Below, one piece after another: positions 42,749 through 51,364 of a stretch of DNA of 64,000 bases (the stretch's first letter is position 1; each line of letters opens with the position of its first letter). The stretch comes from Cognataquiflexum aquatile (lineage in GTDB: Bacteria > Bacteroidota > Bacteroidia > Cytophagales > Cyclobacteriaceae), in contig NZ_QMIK01000003.1 of assembly GCF_003316845.1 (NCBI RefSeq), positions 372,001 through 436,000 on the forward strand, read 5' to 3'. The notes beneath the pieces were generated by a model that was not told where the DNA came from, searched no databases, and saw only the letters and a program-made list of their open reading frames with translations. The position numbers were made by a program, and so were the translations under genes.

Positions 42749-43582
42749 ATGAAAATTGTAATCATCAGTCAGTGTACCCCTAGAGAACAAATAGTGGTTC
42801 ACGAAATTGTCAAAAACTTCGATCATGTGACCTTGGTACATTCAGGCCAAAGGCAGGGCTTGGTTATAAAACCCAAAAATCAAGCGAAATCAGGAAAAAA
42901 AATCAGGTCGCAATCTTTTTTGGATAGGAATGGATTGAGGTTTTTCCATAAGTTCCATAAGATATCCATACATAACAAAACAAAACATCTTAAAACCGGA
43001 AACCATGATTTCGAAAAGGTTACCATTCCATTTTCCGAAATCAATACAGAAAGAGGACTTGAATTTTTGAAGTCCCTCCAGCCTGACATTTTGTTTACCT
43101 GTAATGCGCCAATTTTGAAGGGAGAAATTCTCAATATCCCTAAGATTGCGGCCATCAATGTGCATTATGGTATGCCGCCGCACTATCGTGGCAATGACAC
43201 GCTGTTTTGGGCCTATATCAAAAAAGATTTCGACAACCTTGGCGGATGCCTGCATTATACCACCAAAGGCGTGGATAGGGGAAATATTTTGGCGGAAGTA
43301 TTTCCTTCCTTGGATCCAAAGGACAGCCTTGTCCACGTGGACATCAAGACCTCCGAATTGCTTGCTAAGGCAGCAGTCAAAATTCTGAAAGACATCGAAA
43401 ACTGTGATGAAATTCCTTCCGGAAAAGTGCAGGTAGAAAAAGGGAGAAACTACAAACTTTATGAAAGGACGCTTTTTCACCATTTGGGATACCTCGCCCA
43501 ACAGAGTTTAGGCCTTCTCAGACCAAAGGCTCGGAAAGAAAAAATAGTATTTTATCATGGCCAAAAGGTAGGATCGGTTTGA
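42749..43582 (+). CDS. formyltransferase family protein
   Basis: This 277-aa protein carries the formyl-transferase catalytic core: LFTCNAPILKGEIL, INVHYGMPPHYRGNDTLFWA with the Asn-His pair and HYRG loop, and TTKGVDRGNILAEV. It resembles the N-terminal half of Fmt/PurN-type enzymes, using N10-formyl-tetrahydrofolate to formylate an amine. The absence of the Fmt C-terminal domain suggests a sugar-nucleotide or amino-sugar formyltransferase, but the substrate is open. It lies 34 bp before ccmB, possibly in one transcript. Confidence 0.8.
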   Translation: MKIVIISQCTPREQIVVHEIVKNFDHVTLVHSGQRQGLVIKPKNQAKSGKKIRSQSFLDRNGLRFFHKFHKISIHNKTKHLKTGNHDFEKVTIPFSEINTERGLEFLKSLQPDILFTCNAPILKGEILNIPKIAAINVHYGMPPHYRGNDTLFWAYIKKDFDNLGGCLHYTTKGVDRGNILAEVFPSLDPKDSLVHVDIKTSELLAKAAVKILKDIENCDEIPSGKVQVEKGRNYKLYERTLFHHLGYLAQQSLGLLRPKARKEKIVFYHGQKVGSV

Positions 43583-43616
43583 CCGATGAATACACCAAAC
43601 TTTTTATCTTTGCCCC

Positions 43617-44282
43617 ATGCTCAAAGAAATTGCTGTTCTGATCCAAAAAGAAATCACCCTCGAATGGAGACAGAAGTACGCGCTCAATGGCATTCTTTTG
43701 TATGTCGTATCGGCAGTTTTTATCACGTATCTCAGCGTGGGAGCGAAGCAAGGCAATATCGGAGTTCCGACGTGGAATGCACTGTATTGGATCATTATCC
43801 TGTTTTCTGCCGTCAATGCCGTGGCCAAAAGCTTTGTGCAGGAACATCAGGGCCGACAGCTGTATTATTACATGATTGCTTCTCCGGAGGCCATTATCAT
43901 TTCCAAAATCATCTACAATACACTCCTCACACTTGTTTTGGCATTGTTGGGATATCTGGTTTTCAGCGTGATTTTGGGCAATCCCGTTCAGGATCAGGGG
44001 ATGTTTTTGTTGAACCTCATATTGGGAGCGGTTGGTTTTTCGGCCTGTCTGACGATGGTATCGGGGATAGCGTCCAAGGCGAGCAACAATGCGACTTTGA
44101 TGGCGATATTGAGTTTTCCGGTCATCATCCCGATTTTGCTGATGGCCATCCGGGTGTCAAAGAATGCCATTGATGGATTGGATTGGTCAGTGAGCTTGGA
44201 TAAGATTGTAACGCTTATGGCAATCAATGTTATCGTGGCTGTGACGGCGTATATCCTGTTTCCATATCTGTGGAGGAGTTAG
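43617..44282 (+). CDS. ccmB: haem exporter membrane subunit CcmB
   Basis: This 221-aa protein has six predicted membrane helices and matches the CcmB subunit of cytochrome c maturation (System I). With CcmA it forms the ABC module that releases haem-loaded CcmE. MLKEIAVLIQKEITLEWRQK, then LLYYMIASPEAIIISK-like text (QLYYYMIASPEAIIISK) and VSGIASKASNNATLMAIL are typical. No ccmA gene is adjacent; the gene upstream is a formyltransferase. The other ccm genes begin about 2 kb downstream, beyond a repeat island. Confidence 0.9.
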   Translation: MLKEIAVLIQKEITLEWRQKYALNGILLYVVSAVFITYLSVGAKQGNIGVPTWNALYWIIILFSAVNAVAKSFVQEHQGRQLYYYMIASPEAIIISKIIYNTLLTLVLALLGYLVFSVILGNPVQDQGMFLLNLILGAVGFSACLTMVSGIASKASNNATLMAILSFPVIIPILLMAIRVSKNAIDGLDWSVSLDKIVTLMAINVIVAVTAYILFPYLWRS

Positions 44283-44530
44283 GAACTGTCCCGCGAAGGC
44301 GCAAAATCGCAAAGAAAAAATAAGTCAGAAGGTTATAGGCCCGCGGACTTTGGCAAAGAAACTTTTCCCGCAAAGTCACAAAGACGCAAAGAAAAAAAGC
44401 AAGTCGGAGGACTACAGGCCGGTAGACTTTGGCAAAGAAACTTTTTCCCGTGAAGCCGCAGAGGAAAAGGAGAGTAAGAGGAGAATGAATTATTCAGAAT
44501 AAGAATGTTTGTGGAGACACAAACATTGGC

Positions 44531-44704
44531 GGCGTCGACCGACCACGTAGTGGTCAAATATTGGTAGCCCCGAGTGAGGAACGCAACTCGGGGTTAAAAA
44601 CGAAAACCGTGATTCCGGTTTTTGGCCGAAGAAATGCAAATAGGGAATTGAGGTTTCCGCCAAAAACAAGTACGTTCAAAATCCTTTGAGACCATAGCGA
44701 AACC
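44531..44704. repeat. 174-bp hairpin-rich direct repeat, copy 1
   Basis: Order: GGCGTCGA, hairpin GACCAC/GTGGTC, then a conserved 151 bp beginning AAATATTGGTAGCC with a CCCCGAGT/ACTCGGGG hairpin and an AAAACC/GGTTTT hairpin. The 151-bp part differs from copy 2 at one base. Confidence 0.9.
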
Positions 44705-44875
44705 ATTGAGTCCTTTGCCGAAAAAGAAGGATATTTTTTAAATCAATTTCTTTCGCCCTTTCAGGGCTTTGATGAAACCATTCCTCATGATAGCGATGGG
44801 CTTCACCCATCGCTAGGATCTTTCGCACTTTCAGTGCTGATATTTCCAAACCGCATCAAACCAACGGCGTACAAC

Positions 44876-45049
44876 GGCGTCGAATGATCCCATAGGGATC
44901 AAATATTGGTAGCCCCGAGTGAGGAACGCAACTCGGGGTTAAAAACGAAAACCGTGATTCCGGTTTTTGGCCGAAGAAATGCAAATAGGGAATTGAGGTT
45001 TCCGCCAAAAACAAGGACGTTCAAAATCCTTTGAGACCATAGCGAAACC
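44876..45049. repeat. 174-bp hairpin-rich direct repeat, copy 2
   Basis: Same order as copy 1, but the first stem is GATCCC/GGGATC. Both arms changed together, so pairing is kept. Confidence 0.9.
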
Positions 45050-45394
45050 TTCTATTCTTTTGCAGTAAAAAATATACCTCACTCAGACGCAAAGAAAAAA
45101 AAGCAAGTCGGAGGATTACAGGCTGGTAGACTTTGGCAAAGAAACTTTTTCCCATGAAGCCGCAAAATCGCAAAGGGATTTTAATTAAAAATGATAGGTT
45201 AACATCAGTTTATTTACTTATAATTATTTCTTAGCGTCTTCGCGGGGAACAAATCAAACATTCTCAATTAGCGTCTCTGCGCCTTTGCGCGAAATCTTCC
45301 TTTTTCTGTTGGCGCGCTTGGTTTTTTCATGTTCCAAAACTACTTTTAGTTTCTGTGGTTTATCCTGAACCAACACAACCAAACCAAATTTCCC

Positions 45395-46183
45395 ATGAAA
45401 GCATCAAAGCCCCTTATCTTGATTTTTGCATGTATAGCGGTTTATTTTTTCCAGATTTCTTTTGGCCTTGCCCAGACTATACAGGGAGTATATTCCGGTA
45501 ATATTGTTGGCCAACTTTCAGTCATTACTTTGGAACAAAAAGGGGAAATGGTCTATGGTCAGCTTTACGACAAGCAAATGAACAAAAGTGAATTTTTTGG
45601 GGCAAAAGAAAAGACAGGTTTTAGAGGTGTGATGGAAATATCGGGTGTAGAGGAAGAAATATATGCAAGAATTGAAAAATCAGCATTATTGTTAACTGTC
45701 AAAAGCAGTGGAGAGGTTTTTACGATGGACTTGGTTTCCAAAAATTTGGCCTATGATTTTTCAAAGCTTTTTCCGGAACAGTTTGATGACATTAAAAACA
45801 AGCTGACCGGAGTTTGGATTCTGAAGGAACTGTATAAAATCGATGAAAATGGAGAAAAAGTAATGGGTGAGATGACAGGTAAGGATTACATGTTTGCCTA
45901 TATGCCTGATGGAAAATACGTCGCGGATATCAGGGGATTTAGGGATGCCCAAAGAGAGATTCCGGCAGAATACAGAATGAGCGGTTCCGAAATGTTTGAA
46001 GCCGCCAATATGCTGTCATGGCGGATTATAAACGATAAGATTAACTTTTATCCTACCAAGCCGATTCCTGGTTTTTCGGGCAATGATGGGTTTTCAAGTT
46101 ATTTTGAGTTTAAGGGCAATGAATTAATTTTAAAAAGTGATATGCCAAATGGTTGGACGGAACATTATGTGAAGAAGGATTGA
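45395..46183 (+). CDS. secreted protein of unknown function
   Basis: This 262-aa protein has a signal peptide (FQISFGLAQ). The mature part begins with a lipocalin-like strand set (TIQGVYSGNIVGQLSVITLE) and ends with a second beta region (LTGVWILKELYKIDENGEKV). The segment LTGVWIL...YMPDGKYVADI resembles the small-molecule-binding barrels of exported lipocalin-like families, but I cannot name one. It lies between the repeat island and ccmC. No regulatory signal is seen. Confidence 0.7.
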   Translation: MKASKPLILIFACIAVYFFQISFGLAQTIQGVYSGNIVGQLSVITLEQKGEMVYGQLYDKQMNKSEFFGAKEKTGFRGVMEISGVEEEIYARIEKSALLLTVKSSGEVFTMDLVSKNLAYDFSKLFPEQFDDIKNKLTGVWILKELYKIDENGEKVMGEMTGKDYMFAYMPDGKYVADIRGFRDAQREIPAEYRMSGSEMFEAANMLSWRIINDKINFYPTKPIPGFSGNDGFSSYFEFKGNELILKSDMPNGWTEHYVKKD

Positions 46184-46353
46184 GGAGCCTGATTTATTTT
46201 TTTGCTTTCATTTTCAGTAATCAGTCTCTGATTTCGTGGTTTGATTATTGGCATAAAATCATTTTATGGACCATCCGCAACATATCTCATGAAAAGCACA
46301 GGAATGAGGAACTTATGCCTTATTTTTGCGCTTGAAAAATCAAACCCATTATA

Positions 46354-47034
46354 ATGAGAGCATATTGGTGGAAAATCCTGACTGTAGCCCTGTTGGCATT
46401 TACCCTTACAGCCGGACTTCTCCTTGACGTACCTAGGTTACCCATCCTGAATGAGACGATCAGGGCCCTGCATTTCCATGTCACGATGTGGTTTGGAATG
46501 ATATTGATGCTAATGGTTGCGGTGGTTTACAGCATCAAATTTCTCCGAAGCAACGACCTCAGGCATGATGACATGGCGCTTGAGTTCACCAATGCGGCGA
46601 TCCTTTTTGGCGTATTGGGAATTGTCACAGGCATGCTTTGGGCCAAATTCACTTGGGGGGATTATTGGAGCGGTGATCCAAAACAGAATGCTTCCGCCAT
46701 CGGGCTTTTGATGTATTTCGCCTATCTTATTTTGAGAAATTCACTCACTGATGTCCATCAAAGGGCCCGAATCGGTGCCGTCTATAACATATTCGCATTT
46801 GCGGCTTTTATACCATTGATATTTGTTTTGCCAAGACTGACAGACAGTCTCCATCCCGGCAACGGTGGCAATCCCGGATTCAATGCCTATGACCTGGACA
46901 GCAAACTCAGGATGGTGTTCTATCCCGCGATCATCGCGTGGACACTGTTGGGAACTTGGATCAGTACCATAAGGGTCAGGCTGAGACGAATTGAAAGAAA
47001 GTTTGAAGATAAATTGATCAATCAGGTATCATGA
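46354..47034 (+). CDS. ccmC: cytochrome c maturation protein CcmC
   Basis: This 226-aa protein has six membrane helices and the tryptophan-rich haem-handling motif WGDYWSGDPKQNASAIGLL. It loads haem onto CcmE at the periplasmic face together with CcmD. Conserved histidines flank the motif (HFHVTMWFGM and LTDVHQ). The length agrees with CcmC. It overlaps the ccmD-like gene by 4 bp (ATGA). This starts the second ccm block, about 2 kb after ccmB. Confidence 0.93.
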   Translation: MRAYWWKILTVALLAFTLTAGLLLDVPRLPILNETIRALHFHVTMWFGMILMLMVAVVYSIKFLRSNDLRHDDMALEFTNAAILFGVLGIVTGMLWAKFTWGDYWSGDPKQNASAIGLLMYFAYLILRNSLTDVHQRARIGAVYNIFAFAAFIPLIFVLPRLTDSLHPGNGGNPGFNAYDLDSKLRMVFYPAIIAWTLLGTWISTIRVRLRRIERKFEDKLINQVS

Positions 47035-47276
47035 AAAAGTGGTTAATAATATGGTTCATGGCATTCAGTCTGAGTGCTTTCGGACAGGAGAAAATTGAAA
47101 TTTCTGAAAACGATTACCAAAACTCCACCGTTGAAATGGCGGATGTGATGCGGTCCGAGGGAAAAATCTACGTTTTGGTAGGTATCATCGGGATCGTTTT
47201 TGCGGGATTATTGGTTTATGTGATCAATACGGATAGGAAAGTGACCCGTCTTGAAAAACAATTGAAAGAAGAATAA
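47031..47276 (+). CDS. CcmD-like small membrane protein
   Basis: This 81-aa protein has a signal-like first helix (SLSAFGQ), then a second helix (VLVGIIGIVFAGLLVYVI) followed by a basic tail (NTDRKVTRLEKQLKEE). That pattern is typical of CcmD-like proteins in Bacteroidota. CcmD partners CcmC and CcmA in haem transfer. It overlaps ccmC by 4 bp and sits before ccmE, the classical order. The sequence of CcmD is poorly conserved, so the call depends mostly on context. Confidence 0.7.
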   Translation: MKKWLIIWFMAFSLSAFGQEKIEISENDYQNSTVEMADVMRSEGKIYVLVGIIGIVFAGLLVYVINTDRKVTRLEKQLKEE

Positions 47277-47349
47277 CATTAATAAGGAGAAAGGAAGTAA
47301 AATCTAAAAGAATTTGCTCCTGAACCCATCAAAAATATAATCTACCAAA

Positions 47350-47766
47350 ATGAAAAAGGGACATATAATTGGTTTGGGAATCATAGCTGTCGCGATCATC
47401 ATCATCATGTCAATGATCGGGGATGCAAGTACTTACGAAAGTTTTTCCAACGCCAAAGCCATGAAAACCAAAGGCGATGACAAGGCCATCCACGTGGTGG
47501 GCCAACTGAAAAAAGCCCAAACCGGTGATGTTGTCGGGATCGAAGTCAATGAGGATAAGACTTCATTCTATTTCCTGATGGTGGACAATGAAGGCACAGA
47601 ACAAAAGGTCTTTTATAATGAACCGGTGCCACCGGATTTTTCAAGGGCTGAACAAGTGGTGGTCATCGGTGCTTATAAAGACCAAGACCTGTTTGTAGCA
47701 GACAAAATCCTGATGAAGTGCCCTTCCAAATATCAGGAAACCGAGCTCAAGACAGCCGGAATGTAA
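47350..47766 (+). CDS. ccmE: haem chaperone CcmE, CxxxY variant
   Basis: This 138-aa protein has one N-terminal membrane anchor (GLGIIAVAIIIIMSMI) followed by the OB-fold beta-barrel of CcmE (HVVGQLKKAQTGDVVGIEV, VFYNEPVPPDF). It carries haem from CcmC to CcmF. The usual haem-binding H-x-x-x-Y is replaced by C124-P-S-K-Y128 in ILMKCPSKYQE. CxxxY forms are known in variant System I of some bacteria and archaea. It is placed as expected between ccmD-like and ccmF genes. Confidence 0.92.
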   Translation: MKKGHIIGLGIIAVAIIIIMSMIGDASTYESFSNAKAMKTKGDDKAIHVVGQLKKAQTGDVVGIEVNEDKTSFYFLMVDNEGTEQKVFYNEPVPPDFSRAEQVVVIGAYKDQDLFVADKILMKCPSKYQETELKTAGM

Positions 47767-47794
47767 ATTAGTTTTCCCTCTGATTCCATTTAAC

Positions 47795-50326
47795 ATGATC
47801 AATACCTTTATAGGTAATTTAGGCCACTTTGCATTGATTCTTGCTTTTGTCAGTGCCTTGGTTACTGCCTACTCTTATTATCAATACACGATTGCACAGG
47901 AATTGGACAAAGCCAATTGGAGGCGGTTCAGTAGAGTCACATTTTATGTCCATTCTTTGGCAAGCGTGACGGTGGCATTTGCACTTTTTGAGATTATTTA
48001 CAACCACCGGTTTGAATACTTCTACTCTTATTCCCATTCTTCCAAAGCGCTTCCGGTCCATTATATGATCTCCAGTTTTTGGGAAGGTCAAGAAGGGGCA
48101 TTTATCCTTTGGATAGTTTGGAATGTGGTTTTGGGATTGGTTTTGATCCATACCAACAAATTCTGGGAAGGTCCTGTGATGATCGTTTTTGCTTTGGTGC
48201 AGGCATTTCTTGTATCCATGATTTTGGGTGTGGTGATCGGAGATTTGAAGATCGGTAGTTCGCCTTTTATTCTTTTGAGGGATGCGGTCTCCGCACCGGT
48301 TTTCCAGATCAATCCTGACTTTAAGCCAGAAGATGGAACCGGTCTGAATCCTTTGCTTCAAAATATCTGGATGGTGATCCACCCCCCGACTTTGTTTCTC
48401 GGATATGCTTCCACCTTGGTTCCGTTTGCCTTTTTGATGGGTGGATTGGCTACCAAAAGATATTCTGAGTGGGTTCGTCCTGCATTGCCTTGGGCACAGT
48501 TCTCCGCCATGATCCTCGGAATGGGGATCATCATGGGTGCTTATTGGGCATATGTTACTTTAAATTTTGGTGGCTATTGGAATTGGGATCCTGTCGAAAA
48601 TGCCGTTTATGTACCATGGCTGATTATGGTAGCGGCAATCCATACAATGATCACTTTCAAGAAAAGCAGTACTGCATTGAAGTCTTCCATCGTCTTGGTC
48701 ATTGCTTCCTTCATTTTGGTACTGTATGCCACCTTCTTGGTGAGGAGTGGGGTATTGGGTGATTCTTCGGTTCACTCTTTTACAGACTTGGGTTTGTCAG
48801 GTCAGCTGTTGATTTACATGCTGTTCTTTCTTGTCATTGCAGTTTTTCTGGCAGCAAAAAACTGGAAACATATCCCGACTTCTGACAAAGAAGCTTCTGT
48901 TTATTCCCGAGAATTCTGGATTTTTATTGGTGCAACGACGTTGGCATTGATGGCTTTCCAGGTAATCCTTCCTACTTCCATTCCTGTTTGGAATGCTTTG
49001 GTAGAAAGTTTCGGAGGCATCTCCAACATGGCGCCTCCTGCGGATCAGATTGGTTTTTATACCAAATTTCAGCTTTGGTTTGCTGTGGCTGTGGCTTTGC
49101 TGACAGCGGTAGGACAGTTTTTTTGGTGGAACAAAATGGATCCGAAAGCCTTGAGGGAGTCGTTGGTGATGCCATACATCATATCTGTCGTCATATCAGC
49201 GCTGATCATTGTCTTTGGGAAGGTTTATGATATTCCTTACATCATTGTGGTTTTGGCCTCAGTATTCACCATCGTCGCCAATTCATCCATTTTGATCAAA
49301 CTGATAAAAAAATCCACTTTCAAATTGGCAGGTGGTTCTTTGGCGCATATCGGACTTGGGATGATGCTAATCGGGATTATGTTTTCCTCAGGATATTCTG
49401 AAATCATTTCTTACAACCTTTCAGGATTGACTTACAGCAATTCGTGGGAAGAAGAAATGAACAAAGAGCACGTCCTGCTTTGGATCAATAAGCCAACCCA
49501 AATCAAAGATTATACAGCCGTCTATCGTGGCAGACAGAAAAAAGTGGTTGGTGTACCCGGATTTGTGAACGTCAAGCAACTCAAATCCACTGGGGAAATC
49601 AATGAGGCCATTGCTTTGGAAGATATTGTCGCCAGAGGAAGGACTTACTTTGCCAAAGGGGATAAAGTAAAGATTGTATTGGAGGAAAATGACTATTTCC
49701 AGGTTGATTACTACAAGGATTCTGTTTTTCAGTTTTCATTGAACCCGATGTCACAATTCAATTCCTCCATGGGATTGATATCCTCTCCGGATTCCAAAAG
49801 GTTTGTAAATAGGGATCTGTACACCTATGTCTCCGCCATCAATGATTATGAAGACCCGGAATGGAGGGAAGATGAATTCTATGAAGTAGCTCCGGGGGAG
49901 ACCTTCTATATCTCTGACTTTGTGACCACATTTGAAGGAGGCGAAGTTCTCAGTCAGGTCGACGGTTTGGATTTAAGAGAGGGAGATGTAGCAGTAAAAG
50001 CCAAGTTGGTGGTCATGGATTATGATGTCGAGAAGCGTTTGGAGCCTGTTTTCATCATCCGTGACAATCAGGTAGGAAAGATTGCCGCTATAGACAACGA
50101 ACTCGGTGTCAAGGTTGAATTGGAAAATATCAAACCGGAAACAAATACATTTTCTTTCAAAGTCAACAGGTACCAAAAAGACTATGTGGTATTGAAGGCC
50201 ATATTGATGCCTCAAATCAATATCCTTTGGGCAGGAACGATCCTGATGCTGATAGGTTTTTGTGTAGCCATCTACCGAAGGTATGATGAGTTCAAAAAAA
50301 TGAGGGATAAAGGAATGGAAGCCTAA
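47795..50326 (+). CDS. ccmF: cytochrome c-type biogenesis protein CcmF
   Basis: This 843-aa protein is the haem lyase of System I, attaching haem to apocytochrome c. It shows the WWD-type motif (GGYWNWDPVENAVYVPWL), paired membrane helices with MIHPPTLFLGYA-like text (VIHPPTLFLGYAST), and an enlarged C-terminal periplasmic domain ending in a final helix (LWAGTILMLIGFCVAI). The C-terminal extension makes it longer than E. coli CcmF (about 650 aa), as is common in Bacteroidota. It is followed by a strong terminator. No ccmG or ccmH gene is visible nearby. Confidence 0.95.
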   Translation: MINTFIGNLGHFALILAFVSALVTAYSYYQYTIAQELDKANWRRFSRVTFYVHSLASVTVAFALFEIIYNHRFEYFYSYSHSSKALPVHYMISSFWEGQEGAFILWIVWNVVLGLVLIHTNKFWEGPVMIVFALVQAFLVSMILGVVIGDLKIGSSPFILLRDAVSAPVFQINPDFKPEDGTGLNPLLQNIWMVIHPPTLFLGYASTLVPFAFLMGGLATKRYSEWVRPALPWAQFSAMILGMGIIMGAYWAYVTLNFGGYWNWDPVENAVYVPWLIMVAAIHTMITFKKSSTALKSSIVLVIASFILVLYATFLVRSGVLGDSSVHSFTDLGLSGQLLIYMLFFLVIAVFLAAKNWKHIPTSDKEASVYSREFWIFIGATTLALMAFQVILPTSIPVWNALVESFGGISNMAPPADQIGFYTKFQLWFAVAVALLTAVGQFFWWNKMDPKALRESLVMPYIISVVISALIIVFGKVYDIPYIIVVLASVFTIVANSSILIKLIKKSTFKLAGGSLAHIGLGMMLIGIMFSSGYSEIISYNLSGLTYSNSWEEEMNKEHVLLWINKPTQIKDYTAVYRGRQKKVVGVPGFVNVKQLKSTGEINEAIALEDIVARGRTYFAKGDKVKIVLEENDYFQVDYYKDSVFQFSLNPMSQFNSSMGLISSPDSKRFVNRDLYTYVSAINDYEDPEWREDEFYEVAPGETFYISDFVTTFEGGEVLSQVDGLDLREGDVAVKAKLVVMDYDVEKRLEPVFIIRDNQVGKIAAIDNELGVKVELENIKPETNTFSFKVNRYQKDYVVLKAILMPQINILWAGTILMLIGFCVAIYRRYDEFKKMRDKGMEA

Positions 50327-50350
50327 ATTCCTGACTAAGTTCAAAACCAT

Positions 50351-50382
50351 AAAGCCCTAAGGATACCTTCTTTAGGGCTTTT
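50351..50382 (+). terminator. terminator of the ccm operon
   Basis: AAAGCCCTAA and TTAGGGCTTT arms are followed by a T run. Confidence 0.9.
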
Positions 50383-50422
50383 TGTTTTTTTAGAATCACG
50401 GTAAAAGGTATATATTTCAATT

Positions 50423-51199
50423 ATGAAATTTAAGATTGCAATATTGGGAACCGGCAACGTCGCCTGGCATTTGGCACCGGCCTTGGAAGAGGCAGGTCAT
50501 ACCATCACAGAAATTTATGCACGGAATCTTACGGACGCCGAAAAACTAACTGCAAGGTTATATACTGCAGATGCAAAAGATGACCTCGATTTTTCAGATT
50601 CCGAGGCGGAGATTTTTATTTTAGCAGTAAGTGATCAGGCGATTTCAGAGCTGGCTGATGAAATCATTTTGCCCGAAGAAAGTATCCTGGTGCATACTTC
50701 AGGAGCAGTGCCATTAGATGTGTTGGGCTATAGTTCAGCGACTTTTACAGGAATCTTTTACCCTTTACAGACATTCAGCAAAGAAAGAAAAATTGACTTT
50801 GGCGATGTCCCGTTTCTCTTGGAATCTGAGGACCAAGCCGCGCTCCAAAAATTAAAAAAACTTGCAAAATCATTGTCCCCTAACCAATACCTGATCAAGT
50901 CCAAAGACAGAATGGCTTTGCATGTAGCGGCGGTTTTTGCCAGTAATTTTTCCAACCACATGTTGAGGATATCAGAAGAAGTCATGGCGCGTCAGGGTTT
51001 GGATTTCGAAATGCTCAAACCACTTATTATAGAAACCATCAGTAAAAGTCTGGAATTGGGTGCCAAGCGCGCGCAGACAGGACCGGCAAGACGGGTGGAC
51101 TTTAATACCTTGGATGCCCACTACCAATTTTTGAACTACAATGAACAGATAGCTGAGTTATATAAGCTTATTTCCCAGGATATTATCGATTCTTATTAA
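50423..51199 (+). CDS. Rossmann-like oxidoreductase with DUF2520 domain
   Basis: This 258-aa protein has an N-terminal NAD(P)-binding Rossmann fold (KIAILGTGNVAWHLAPALEE) and the DUF2520 helical C-terminal domain (HVAAVFASNFSNHMLRISEE, KRAQTGPARRVDFNTLDAHY). It resembles 6-phosphogluconate-dehydrogenase-like proteins of the F420/NADP oxidoreductase type whose substrate is unknown. It is a single gene bounded by two terminators, and intact by length (family about 255-290 aa). Confidence 0.88.
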   Translation: MKFKIAILGTGNVAWHLAPALEEAGHTITEIYARNLTDAEKLTARLYTADAKDDLDFSDSEAEIFILAVSDQAISELADEIILPEESILVHTSGAVPLDVLGYSSATFTGIFYPLQTFSKERKIDFGDVPFLLESEDQAALQKLKKLAKSLSPNQYLIKSKDRMALHVAAVFASNFSNHMLRISEEVMARQGLDFEMLKPLIIETISKSLELGAKRAQTGPARRVDFNTLDAHYQFLNYNEQIAELYKLISQDIIDSY

Positions 51200-51225
51200 A
51201 AAATACCCCCTTTAGGGTATTTTTT
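51198..51225 (+). terminator. terminator of the DUF2520 gene
   Basis: AAAAAATACCC and GGGTATTTTTT arms overlap the stop codon region. Confidence 0.85.
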
Positions 51226-51327
51226 AAAGGTTGCGGATCCAGTATATTTGATACGGGTGATTAAGCAACTTTTTCAGCTTTACTGTTTTTATAAATGATT
51301 TTAGTTTAGTATTTTTTAGTATATCGG

Positions 51328-51364
51328 GTGGCTGCCTGTCAAAGGGCAGCCACACATTTTTTTT
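51328..51364 (+). terminator. strong hairpin with T run
   Basis: GTGGCTGCC and GGCAGCCAC arms are followed by a T run (51357-51364). It lies between convergent genes, overlapping the pirin stop, and would stop any read-through from the left. Confidence 0.75.

Larger units (their letters stand above)
44283..45394. repeat. 1.1-kb repeat island with hairpins splitting the ccm genes
   Basis: No gene is supported. It contains two 174-bp direct repeats (44531-44704, 44876-45049), three copies of a 64-77-bp unit beginning CGCAAAGAAAAAA (44308-44371, 44385-44460, 45088-45164) and inverted GCGCCTTTGCGCG-type copies near 45280. Between the long repeats are CCCTTTCAGGG and GCACTTTCAGTGC hairpins and a hairpin with AGCGATGGG/CCCATCGCT arms (44796-44818). 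The style is like REP/RAYT-associated sequences of Bacteroidota. Confidence 0.85.

Noticed and set aside
43586-44173. 195-codon plus-strand frame overlapping ccmB
   Set aside because: Out of frame with the well-supported CcmB gene, no membrane pattern or motif.
44283-45394. complete insertion sequence in the repeat island
   Set aside because: No transposase frame and no terminal inverted repeats bounding a gene.
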